The notes: generated by a model not told the origin, from the letters alone. Counted from the stretch's first letter, positions 1-5,546 are shown. The stretch: 7,436 nucleotides of DNA from an uncultured Candidatus Nitrosopelagicus sp. (GCA_937896695.1 CALBOT010000087.1:1-7436), one strand, 5' to 3'. A program made the numbers and translations.

Positions 1-41
1 CTGAAGCATTAACTCAAGTAATTTTAAGACAGCAAGGTTAA
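1..41 (+). CDS. C-terminal end of an unidentified protein (partial)
   Basis: One plus-strand frame is open from the window edge to a TAA at 39-41 and reads EALTQVILRQQG. The other two plus frames stop at once. The gene would converge on hemA with 11 bases between the two stop codons, a normal tail-to-tail layout. Twelve residues are too few to name a family, and I do not recognise the protein. The call rests on the open frame and the tight convergent spacing only. Confidence 0.45.
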   Translation, partial: EALTQVILRQQG

Positions 42-54
42 TTTTTAAAAAATT
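41..54. terminator. Possible bidirectional T-tract terminator
   Basis: The gap between the two convergent stop codons is a T5 run followed by an A6 run, so each strand has a T-tract just after its stop codon. Archaeal RNA polymerase commonly terminates at such T-runs without a hairpin. This is inferred from composition and position only. Confidence 0.35.
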
Positions 55-1123
55 ATACTCTTTTCATTGAAGCAGACAAGATTGGGAGTTCTTTATCTAT
101 AATTTTTTCAACAGCAGGCACTATTCCTGCTCTTAATCTTGCATTTTCTTCATAAAGTTCTGCAACTTGATCTCTAAACAATAATTTTATTTTCGGCAAT
201 TCCAAGATTGTTTCTTCTACAGCTCTTGGTTCAGATATATCTAAAATTAAAGTTCCTTTTTTCTTTTCTTGCATAACTAGTTTGATTCTTTCAAGATCAA
301 TCAAGAAATAATCAGCAGTTGTTGCAACAATGACAATATCAAACTTGTCGAATCCTGCAAGTACATCATTAAATTCCATAGGAGTACCACATAGAAGCTG
401 AGTAAAGTTTGTAGCACGTTCAATTGCTTTACTAGTGACTGTGAATGAGATATCTTTTTGTCCCAATGTTTTTGCAACCATGGCTGCAGATTCACCGGTT
501 CCAATGAGCAATACTTTCTTTTTTGCATCTAAACCAACTTTTTCTTCTATCAAATGTAGTGCCACATCACCTAAAGATAGAACTTCCTTACTGATTTCAG
601 TAGAATCTCTAATAGAATTTGATAGTCGTATTACACTATCAAATAGTTTATTCAAAATTTTTCCAGATGCACCAGATTTTTTTGCAGTTTCAAATGATTT
701 TTTGATTTCATCAAAAACTTCTTGTTTTCCAACAACTACAGAATCTAATCCACAAGCTAATCGCAAAAGATGAAGATAAACATCATCATCTTTGAAAACT
801 TCAAGAGTTTGATCAAAATGATCAATGTCAATTTGCTCTATGCTAGAATGATTTTGCCATGTTTCTTTCATCTTGTTAATTATCAAACCTTTTCCTTCAG
901 ATCTTCGTGCATCAGTTGAGTCGTCTGTTTCAAGATTACTAACAGTAAAAATTTCAACTCTACTTGATGTTTGAATAATAATACATTCTTCAACTCCGGG
1001 GATTTTTTTGAAAGCGTCTGTTGCAACATCTACATCTTTGAATGCAAATCTTGCAAGAGAGTGCAAAGGAACATTCTTGAATGTAACTCGTGCATTCAAA
1101 ACATCAAATTTTACATCACTCAA
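53..1123 (-). CDS. hemA: Glutamyl-tRNA reductase homologue with catalytic Cys replaced by Ser
   Basis: HemA reduces glutamyl-tRNA(Glu) to glutamate-1-semialdehyde with NADPH, the first committed step of C5 tetrapyrrole (heme, siroheme, cobalamin) synthesis in the cytosol. The 356 residues follow the family order: N-terminal catalytic domain (about 1-160) with QTSSRVEIF at 51-59 and HLLRLACGLDS at 118-128; Rossmann domain with GTGES at 208-212; LDISEPR strand; then a short helical tail. His118, Arg55 and Glu57 of the active site are kept. However, the usual TCNR motif reads TSSR, so the thioester-forming Cys is Ser53, and the usual GE of the signature after LDS is GK (Lys133). Family members are usually 400-450 residues, so the C-terminal dimerisation domain is shortened. 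The start is TTG: an in-frame TGA lies directly upstream, no ATG or GTG follows soon, and GGTGAT sits 4 bases before it. The gene lies 18 bp behind the coiled-coil gene, probably co-transcribed. Homology is firm; catalytic activity is not. Confidence 0.85.
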   Translation of the reverse strand: MSDVKFDVLNARVTFKNVPLHSLARFAFKDVDVATDAFKKIPGVEECIIIQTSSRVEIFTVSNLETDDSTDARRSEGKGLIINKMKETWQNHSSIEQIDIDHFDQTLEVFKDDDVYLHLLRLACGLDSVVVGKQEVFDEIKKSFETAKKSGASGKILNKLFDSVIRLSNSIRDSTEISKEVLSLGDVALHLIEEKVGLDAKKKVLLIGTGESAAMVAKTLGQKDISFTVTSKAIERATNFTQLLCGTPMEFNDVLAGFDKFDIVIVATTADYFLIDLERIKLVMQEKKKGTLILDISEPRAVEETILELPKIKLLFRDQVAELYEENARLRAGIVPAVEKIIDKELPILSASMKRV

Positions 1124-1127
1124 TCAT

Positions 1128-1133
1128 ATCACC
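1128..1133 (-). promoter_or_regulatory. Shine-Dalgarno site of hemA
   Basis: The minus strand reads GGTGAT four bases before the TTG start. It matches the GGAGGTGATC complement of the archaeal 16S rRNA 3' end. It supports the TTG start and shows that hemA is read as a downstream operon gene rather than from a leaderless transcript. Confidence 0.65.
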
Positions 1134-1141
1134 AAAATTTT

Positions 1142-1804
1142 TTAATTTTTTCGTCCACCTTTAGCAGTTCTAAAAACATTCATTCCAAGATAATAATTCT
1201 CATGTAATGAATCTAGATATGATAAATTTTGTTCAACTTGTGCAATGTCTTCAGGTAATGCTTCAGGATCATTTCTAAGACGTTCAAGTTTTGCTTGTAA
1301 TTCATCTCCAAGAACAGTGATGCCTGTTTCATAATTGGAAGTTCCTCCAAAACGTTCATCTAAAATATTTTGAGGATTGTATTCAGGAGTAGTATCTTCA
1401 TAATTGAGAGCTTTTCTTGTAATGTCATCTTTTTCATCTTCAGACAAGATAGGTTTTGGGAATCTGTCTACCTTGTCTAAGAAAAATTCTGGTTCACCCA
1501 TTTCTCTTCTAAATATGATCTCAGTTTTTCTTTTGTTAGTTACATCAGGTGCTTTTGGAGCATCAGCTTTAATTTCGTCTGCAATTGCTTTGAATTCTTC
1601 TTCAGATGCTTTTGCCGCAGCTTCTTTCAATTCTTTAGCTTTTGCAATTGCTGCTTCTGCTGCAGCCTCTGCGTCTGCAGCAGCTTTTGCTGCTTTTTCT
1701 GCATCTTTGGATGCTTTGAGAGATTTTTGAGCATCGTCTTTTTTTGATTCTTTTTCTACTTTTGGATCTTCTTTTACTTCAGAATCTTTTTTGTCGTCAG
1801 ACAT
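1142..1804 (-). CDS. Unrecognised Ala/Lys/Glu-rich coiled-coil protein upstream of hemA
   Basis: I do not recognise this 220-residue protein. Residues 1-28 are highly charged (Asp, Glu, Lys, Ser). Residues about 29-82 are almost purely Ala, Lys and Glu with no Gly or Pro, so they should form a long helix or coiled coil. After a short Pro-containing linker (83-90), residues about 90-220 have mixed composition with aromatic residues (IIFRREMGEPEFF near 96-108; a Tyr-rich stretch near the C-terminus) and look like a folded domain ending in a basic GGRKN tail. There is no signal peptide, membrane segment or Cys. I chose the ATG at 1804 over the in-frame TTG at 1807. A TATA-like CTTAAAAT about 28 bases upstream suggests a leaderless or nearly leaderless transcript. 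hemA follows after 18 bp, so the two genes probably share an mRNA. A link to tetrapyrrole synthesis is possible only by context. Confidence 0.75.
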   Translation of the reverse strand: MSDDKKDSEVKEDPKVEKESKKDDAQKSLKASKDAEKAAKAAADAEAAAEAAIAKAKELKEAAAKASEEEFKAIADEIKADAPKAPDVTNKRKTEIIFRREMGEPEFFLDKVDRFPKPILSEDEKDDITRKALNYEDTTPEYNPQNILDERFGGTSNYETGITVLGDELQAKLERLRNDPEALPEDIAQVEQNLSYLDSLHENYYLGMNVFRTAKGGRKN

Positions 1805-1828
1805 CAATTTTTCACTAAAATTGCCTTG

Positions 1829-1836
1829 ATTTTAAG
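1829..1836 (-). promoter_or_regulatory. Putative TATA box of the coiled-coil gene and hemA
   Basis: The minus strand reads CTTAAAAT centred about 28 bases before the ATG at 1804, the distance expected for a leaderless or very short-leader archaeal transcript. An 11-bp inverted repeat (ATTGT, one base, ACAAT) at 1840-1850 lies just upstream, over the likely BRE. Confidence 0.4.
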
Positions 1837-1889
1837 ATTATTGTGACAATCAGGATAGAAGAATACGCGATCAGATATTTTTAGATTTG

Positions 1890-1898
1890 AAAAAGAAA
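1890..1898 (-). terminator. T-rich terminator after tRNA-Asp
   Basis: Directly after the encoded CCA, the minus strand reads TTTCTTTTT. Such a T-run is a typical archaeal tRNA transcription stop, and it would separate the tRNA from the coiled-coil gene downstream on the same strand. Confidence 0.45.
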
Positions 1899-1976
1899 TG
1901 GCGCCCTCGGCGGGATTTGAACCCGCGTCTCAGCCGTGACAGGGCCGAATTCTAGACCGGGCTATACTACAAGGGC
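1899..1976 (-). tRNA. tRNA-Asp (anticodon GTC), CCA encoded
   Basis: The minus strand folds into a cloverleaf. The acceptor stem is GCCCTTG with CGAGGGC. The anticodon stem is CGGCC with GGCTG around the loop CTGTCAC, giving anticodon GTC. The T-arm is GCGGG-TTCGAAT-CCCGC. The discriminator is G73 (base 1902), the normal identity base for tRNA-Asp, followed by an encoded CCA (1899-1901). The D-stem is weak (G-U and A-A contacts). There is no intron. Without CCA the gene spans 1902-1976. Confidence 0.95.
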
Positions 1977-2003
1977 AGTATTTACAAGAAAAAGAATTGC
2001 TGG

Positions 2004-2011
2004 TTTTAAAG
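2004..2011 (-). promoter_or_regulatory. Putative TATA box of tRNA-Asp
   Basis: The minus strand reads CTTTAAAA centred about 31 bases before the tRNA 5' end, so transcription would start about 5 bases ahead of the mature end. It lies in the 97-bp gap between the divergent tRNA genes. Confidence 0.45.
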
Positions 2012-2042
2012 TTTACATTTTTGATTTCATACTGGTAAAAGA

Positions 2043-2049
2043 CTAAATT
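2043..2049 (+). promoter_or_regulatory. Putative TATA box of tRNA-Lys
   Basis: The AT-rich element CTAAATT is centred about 28 bases before the 5' end of tRNA-Lys at 2074, the right distance for an archaeal promoter with a very short leader. Confidence 0.4.
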
Positions 2050-2073
2050 GTACAATAATGGAAAAACTCGCAT

Positions 2074-2147
2074 GGGTCTATAGCGCAGCCAGGTAGCGCA
2101 CCGCCCTTTTAAGGCGGCTGTCGTGGGTTCGAATCCCACTAGACCCG
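2074..2147 (+). tRNA. tRNA-Lys (anticodon TTT), CCA not encoded
   Basis: The cloverleaf is clear. The acceptor stem is GGGTCTA with TAGACCC. The D-stem is GCGC with GCGC. The anticodon stem is CCGCC with GGCGG around CTTTTAA, giving anticodon TTT. The T-arm is GTGGG-TTCGAAT-CCCAC. The discriminator is G2147. The next bases are CGT, so CCA must be added after transcription, unlike the neighbouring tRNA-Asp. There is no intron. The gene ends only three bases before the stop codon of the opposing argH. Confidence 0.96.
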
Positions 2148-2150
2148 CGT

Positions 2151-3611
2151 CTATTTTGTAAGTGTTTTAACACGTTTTTCCAAAACTGCTAGTGATTTCT
2201 TCACACTATCATTTTGTGCTTTAATTGATTTTTTTAGAGAAACAAGCTTTCTCGTCCTCTGTCCAATCATTCTTGTCTGTTCAGCGGTTCCTGCAGAACC
2301 TTTTGATGTCCTCTGTTTAAGAGATGAAGAAATTGTAGTTTTTTTAATCAATTCAAAAAGTTTGTTTGTTTTGATTTCTTTTATTTGAAGAGATTCAATT
2401 TCGTTTAATTCCAAATCAGTAAGTAATTTTTTTGAATTGTGTGATAGTTGAACTAGGTTTCCAACAATATTGTGTGCTGTACGAAATGGTATTTTTTCAA
2501 GAACTAAATTTTCAGCCAAATCTAAAGCAATCAAAAATCCTTCTTCAGTTGCTTTTTTCATTTTTTCTTGATTTACTGTAAGATCAGATAACATTGATTT
2601 TATTATAATTAATGCAGTGATTGATGTTTTTGATGTTGACCATATTGAAGATTTGATTTGTTGCAAATCCCGTCCATATCCAGACGGTAAACCTTTGGTT
2701 GTAGTTAAGATAGAAGTTAGATACCCTATAACTTGTGATGTTTTTCCTCTTGTTAGTTCCAAAATATCTGGATTTTTCTTTTGTGGCATTACACTTGATG
2801 GAGAGGTAAAATCATCAGAAAGTTCTATGAATGAAAATTCAGCTGAAGACCAAATTATGAAATCTTCAGACAGACGACTTAGATTTGTCATCATTATTGC
2901 AGAGTTTGCAACATATTCTGCTACAAAGTCACGTGTACTTGTTGCATCAATTGAATTTTCCACGAGGGATGAAAATCCAAGTAATTTTGCAGTACTATCT
3001 CTATCAATAGGAAGACTTGTTCCACCTACAGGACCTGCACCAAGTGGACTTTGATTCACTCGAGTATACAATGACATGAATCGGTCTAGGTCACGCAATA
3101 ATGAGTCAGCGTATGAAAGCAAATAATGTGAAAATACTCCGACTTGAGCTTGTTGAAGATGAGTATAAAGTGGCATAATTGTTTTGGTGTTTTCTTGTGC
3201 AGTTTTGAGAAGAGTCGATATCGTTTCAACCAAACATTGCAAGAGCATGTTAATGTCATCACGAATTTTTAGTCTTATGTCAAGTGCCACTTGATCATTT
3301 CGTGAACGAGCAGTATGCATTTTTCCGCCATTTTCAATTCCAGTTTTTTTGATTACTAGTGATTCTATTAATTCATGAATGTCTTCAGGTTCAAAATCAG
3401 ATTGTGAGATGTTTCCTCCCTTTAATTCCTCTAATGCGGTCAAGATTTTTTTTGTTTCAATTTTTGACAAGAGTTTATTTTCATATAACATGATAACGTG
3501 AGCTTCACTTCCAATAATATCATAAAATGCAATATCCGAATCATCTTTTATTGATGAAACATAGCTTAATGTAATATCATCAAGATCTTTTCCTAATCTG
3601 GAACGATACAT
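2151..3611 (-). CDS. argH: Argininosuccinate lyase
   Basis: ArgH splits argininosuccinate into arginine and fumarate, the last step of arginine synthesis, in the cytosol as a homotetramer of the fumarase/aspartase superfamily. Counting from the chosen start, the protein has 486 residues, normal for the family. Visible motifs are the N-terminal MYRSRLG; the substrate-binding HTARSRNDQ at 99-107; THLQQAQ at 150-156 carrying the general-base His151; and the superfamily signature loop SSVMPQKKNPD at 272-282. In that loop Pro271 stands where many relatives have Gly. An in-frame ATG lies two codons upstream (3617). I prefer 3611 because the family typically begins at MYRSRLG and because it lies exactly 24.5 bases from the centre of the palindromic TATA box, giving a leaderless mRNA, whereas 3617 would be only 18.5 bases away. 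No other arg gene is in view. The stop is TAG. Confidence 0.93.
   Translation of the reverse strand: MYRSRLGKDLDDITLSYVSSIKDDSDIAFYDIIGSEAHVIMLYENKLLSKIETKKILTALEELKGGNISQSDFEPEDIHELIESLVIKKTGIENGGKMHTARSRNDQVALDIRLKIRDDINMLLQCLVETISTLLKTAQENTKTIMPLYTHLQQAQVGVFSHYLLSYADSLLRDLDRFMSLYTRVNQSPLGAGPVGGTSLPIDRDSTAKLLGFSSLVENSIDATSTRDFVAEYVANSAIMMTNLSRLSEDFIIWSSAEFSFIELSDDFTSPSSVMPQKKNPDILELTRGKTSQVIGYLTSILTTTKGLPSGYGRDLQQIKSSIWSTSKTSITALIIIKSMLSDLTVNQEKMKKATEEGFLIALDLAENLVLEKIPFRTAHNIVGNLVQLSHNSKKLLTDLELNEIESLQIKEIKTNKLFELIKKTTISSSLKQRTSKGSAGTAEQTRMIGQRTRKLVSLKKSIKAQNDSVKKSLAVLEKRVKTLTK
2162..2179 (+). terminator. Possible terminator of tRNA-Lys inside the argH 3' end
   Basis: A small inverted repeat (GTGT/ACAC within GTGTTTTAACAC) is followed by G and T5. 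It starts about 15 bases after the tRNA end and lies in antisense to the last codons of argH. Because argH abuts the tRNA, any tRNA-Lys stop signal has to be in this coding sequence. Weak evidence. Confidence 0.25.
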
Positions 3612-3629
3612 CAACATAGATTCAAAATC

Positions 3630-3641
3630 GCTATATATAGC
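3630..3641. promoter_or_regulatory. Palindromic TATA box shared by argH and the DUF59 gene
   Basis: GCTATATATAGC is a perfect 12-bp palindrome in the 48-bp gap between the two divergent starts. Its centre (3635.5) is 24.5 bases from the first base of the argH ATG at 3611 and 24.5 bases from the first base of the DUF59 ATG at 3660. One TBP site could therefore drive both leaderless transcripts. There is no Shine-Dalgarno site in front of either gene. Confidence 0.7.
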
Positions 3642-3659
3642 AACTACGGATTCATTTCA

Positions 3660-3983
3660 ATGACACAAGATGTTAAACAGCTACGAGTAAAAATTTTCGA
3701 TGAATTATCACAAATCGTAGATCCTGAAATCAACACTACAATTACAGAACTAGAATTAATTGACGAGGTAGACATCAATGATGCCAATGTCAAAGTAGAT
3801 TTACATCTCACAAGTCCATTTTGTCCAGCAGTATTTGGATTCAAAATTGCTCAAGATATTCATGATAATTTGTTGAGCATACAAGGTATTGATGATGTAA
3901 AGGTAAATGTCTCAAATCACTTTATGGCAGAACAGATTAACAATCAAGTGAATAATAGCCCAAATCCTCACAAAAAGGATTAA
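3660..3983 (+). CDS. MIP18/DUF59 (SufT-like) iron-sulfur assembly protein
   Basis: This 107-residue protein belongs to the MIP18/DUF59 family (SufT, PaaD, eukaryotic CIA2), whose members help deliver or mature Fe-S clusters in the cytosol. The family pattern is visible: DPEI at 21-24, the hydrophobic EL-x-LI segment at 30-34 (usually DLGLIY), a beta strand, then LTSPFCP at 50-56 with the conserved Cys55. The last 20 or so residues are polar and Asn-rich, probably a disordered tail. The family length is about 100 residues, so it is complete. The ATG lies about 25 bases from the TATA centre with no Shine-Dalgarno site, consistent with a leaderless mRNA. It is tail to tail with sdhB, sharing two stop-codon bases. 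SdhB needs three Fe-S clusters, so a role in maturing complex II is a reasonable but unproven inference. Confidence 0.85.
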   Translation: MTQDVKQLRVKIFDELSQIVDPEINTTITELELIDEVDINDANVKVDLHLTSPFCPAVFGFKIAQDIHDNLLSIQGIDDVKVNVSNHFMAEQINNQVNNSPNPHKKD

Positions 3984-4756
3984 TCTCTAATTCCTAAAAG
4001 ATATCCTCTCAAAAGTTGAATTCCCATTGCAGGATCAACTCCTTTTGGACATACCTGACTACATGAACCAGCAAAGTGACATCTCCAAATTCCATGAGAT
4101 TCATCTATAACTTTGAGTCGTTTGTTTTTTCCTTTATCTCTATCATCAGCTATGTACCTGTAAGCTTGAGCCAAAGCTTGAGGACCAACAAATGTTTTAT
4201 CCATAGCCATGGTCGGGCATGCAGAATTACATAAACCACATTTAATGCAACTTGAAAATTGAATGTATTTTTCAACATTTTCAGGGCTTTGGAGAAATTC
4301 TCTTACGCCACTTTCAGCATCAATTTCAGAATCTTCTCGAATTACATATGGCATGACTTTTTTGTGATTGTTTATCATTCTATCAAAGTTGACAGCAAGA
4401 TCACGAACTACAGGATAGTTATCCATCGGCTCTACAGTGATAGTATCAGAATTTAATTCAGATATTTTAGTAAAACATGCCAAACCAGGTTTGCCGTTAA
4501 TCTTCATTCCACATGAACCACATGATGCTTGTCTGCATGAATAACGAATTCCAACAGAATGATCAAGATGTGATTTTACATCTAGTAAAGCATCTAGAAC
4601 AGTTGTCCATTTTTCAATTGGAACAACAAAGTCATCAAATTTTTCATCAGAGTTTACATTTGGATTACTTCTTTTAATTTTTAATTTAACAGACTGTGTT
4701 GGTGAAACGGTTGTTTGTGAAAGTTCTTCTGAAAGTTTAGGATGAATTGTTGCCAT
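3980..4756 (-). CDS. sdhB: Succinate dehydrogenase iron-sulfur subunit
   Basis: SdhB carries electrons from the FAD of SdhA to the quinone site at the membrane. The 258-residue protein has the expected two domains. The N-terminal ferredoxin-like domain binds the [2Fe-2S] cluster (Cys74, Cys79, Cys82, Cys94; motif CRQASCGSC...C). The C-terminal helical domain binds [4Fe-4S] and [3Fe-4S] (Cys170, 173, 176, 180 in SSCIKCGLCNSACP; Cys226, 232, 236 in CHFAGSCSQVCPKG). All cluster ligands expected of a classical SdhB are present. The start is the ATG at 4756, whose A is the last base of the sdhD TAA (TAATG). The frame stays open 25 codons further upstream, but that part lies inside sdhD and looks unrelated. 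It is the last gene of the sdhACDB operon, and its TAA overlaps the TAA of the convergent DUF59 gene. A T5 run on the minus strand at 3972-3976 could end the transcript. Confidence 0.96.
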   Translation of the reverse strand: MATIHPKLSEELSQTTVSPTQSVKLKIKRSNPNVNSDEKFDDFVVPIEKWTTVLDALLDVKSHLDHSVGIRYSCRQASCGSCGMKINGKPGLACFTKISELNSDTITVEPMDNYPVVRDLAVNFDRMINNHKKVMPYVIREDSEIDAESGVREFLQSPENVEKYIQFSSCIKCGLCNSACPTMAMDKTFVGPQALAQAYRYIADDRDKGKNKRLKVIDESHGIWRCHFAGSCSQVCPKGVDPAMGIQLLRGYLLGIRD

Positions 4757-5109
4757 TATACCATCCCCATATTTGTCATAATTATAGTTCGTGAACCATA
4801 TGCAATTAATGCTACCATTCCAGCAAGACATCCAATTGTTACAAGTTTTTCATATGTTGGACCTTGATTCATTTCTAGTAGAATTACTCTCAAACCATTA
4901 AATCCATGAACAGAAATTAAGATCAACAATAATTCAAGTAATATAGCATAACCAATACTTTCATAATTTGCAATTACATTTTCATACTGTAATGATTCGT
5001 GAAAGTCTTGAGTCATTCTCATCATTATGTGTACAACTGTTAGAAATAATGCACCTATGGCAGTGCCATAGTGAATTTTCATTATGATGCTTTCTCTTAA
5101 TATCATCAT
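4756..5109 (-). CDS. sdhD: Succinate dehydrogenase membrane anchor subunit D
   Basis: This 117-residue protein has three hydrophobic segments (about 14-32, 52-76 and 88-110), the layout of a complex II cytochrome b anchor. His27 at the end of helix 1 and His68 in the HGFNGLR motif (68-74) of helix 2 are candidate heme ligands. The same HxxNGxR motif occurs in sdhC, so the two anchors look like distant paralogues. I chose the ATG at 5109, which overlaps the sdhC stop as ATGA and has GGTGAT six bases upstream; the ATG at 5106 is an alternative. The frame is open further upstream to 5175, but that part overlaps sdhC coding sequence. The gene ends in TAATG shared with sdhB, implying translational coupling. 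Which anchor is called C or D is by position only. Confidence 0.85.
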   Translation of the reverse strand: MMILRESIIMKIHYGTAIGALFLTVVHIMMRMTQDFHESLQYENVIANYESIGYAILLELLLILISVHGFNGLRVILLEMNQGPTYEKLVTIGCLAGMVALIAYGSRTIIMTNMGMV

Positions 5110-5546
5110 GAGAACATCACCGCCATTCCGTACCACATTGCAAGAGCAGCCATGCCCAATGTTGCATAGATACATGCTTTACCTTTCATGTTGATTGATT
5201 GTGGTTTGTATGGATAATCAGGTCTTTCAGTTTTTCCAATACCATAACCCATTTGTGCAATCATTAATCGAATTCCATTTCCTGTATGAAAAACACACAT
5301 TCCAATAACTAATGCTAAAAAGAGATGACCTTCAGTGGTTTGTGTCATTTCTAATGATTTATCCCAAACTGCTTTGCCGTCTAAGATGTGACTTGTTTCA
5401 TAAATGTGACCAATGAAATATGCCAAAAGACCAAGACCTGTCAATCTCATCAAAAGCCATGCTAATCTTTCAATTCCAAATTTTCCAATTTTTCCAGGAT
5501 TTAGCCATCCCTTCAATCCTTCTCTAGCGCCAGTTTCTCGTTCCAT
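5106..5546 (-). CDS. sdhC: Succinate dehydrogenase cytochrome b subunit C
   Basis: The 146-residue protein starts with a polar N-terminus (about 24 residues) and has three membrane segments: about 28-48, 74-96 and 122-144. Helix 1 carries RLTG and His47. Helix 2 carries FHTGNGIR (86-93), matching the SdhC signature in which the His (here His87) ligates heme b and the Arg lies near heme propionate or quinone. It anchors SdhAB to the cytoplasmic membrane and helps form the quinone site. The ATG overlaps the sdhA stop as TGATG, and GGAGAG nine bases upstream is a good Shine-Dalgarno site. The stop overlaps the sdhD start. Length and three-helix layout are normal for complex II anchors. Confidence 0.92.
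   Translation of the reverse strand: MERETGAREGLKGWLNPGKIGKFGIERLAWLLMRLTGLGLLAYFIGHIYETSHILDGKAVWDKSLEMTQTTEGHLFLALVIGMCVFHTGNGIRLMIAQMGYGIGKTERPDYPYKPQSINMKGKACIYATLGMAALAMWYGMAVMFS
5116..5121 (-). promoter_or_regulatory. Shine-Dalgarno site of sdhD
   Basis: The minus strand reads GGTGAT six bases before the ATG at 5109, inside the sdhC coding sequence. It is the same sequence as the hemA site and decides the start against the longer upstream frame. Confidence 0.65.

Noticed and set aside
435..773. Plus-strand open frame of 112 codons opposite hemA
   Set aside because: It is antisense to the well-conserved Rossmann and catalytic regions of HemA and has no recognisable protein features.
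1404..1730. Plus-strand Ala/Ser-rich open frame of 108 codons
   Set aside because: It is the shadow of the Ala/Lys/Glu-rich helix on the other strand. GCN-rich and GAN-rich codons lack stops in antisense, and there is no start context.
1580..1740. Possible DNA repeat or CRISPR-like array in the TGC/TTC-rich stretch
   Set aside because: The periodicity is that of Ala, Lys and Glu codons in a helical protein. There are no regular repeat-spacer units.
1930..2139. Minus-strand open frame of 69 codons beginning MGFEPTTAALKG
   Set aside because: It is the antisense reading of tRNA-Lys running into tRNA-Asp. The GFEPTTAALKGR string is what tRNA T-arms and anticodon arms give when translated on the wrong strand.
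2617..3054. Plus-strand open frame of 145 codons opposite argH
   Set aside because: It runs opposite the conserved argH core including the signature loop, and is best explained as a shadow frame.
3612..3617. Upstream ATG of argH adding Met-Leu
   Set aside because: It is only 18.5 bases from the TATA centre, too close for a transcript that includes it. The family N-terminus begins at MYRSRLG.
4757..4831. 25-codon N-terminal extension of sdhB
   Set aside because: It lies wholly inside sdhD, has no family similarity, and the TAATG junction at 4756 is the typical coupled start.
5110..5175. 22-codon N-terminal extension of sdhD
   Set aside because: It overlaps sdhC coding sequence, and GGTGAT plus ATGA at 5106-5121 gives a better start.
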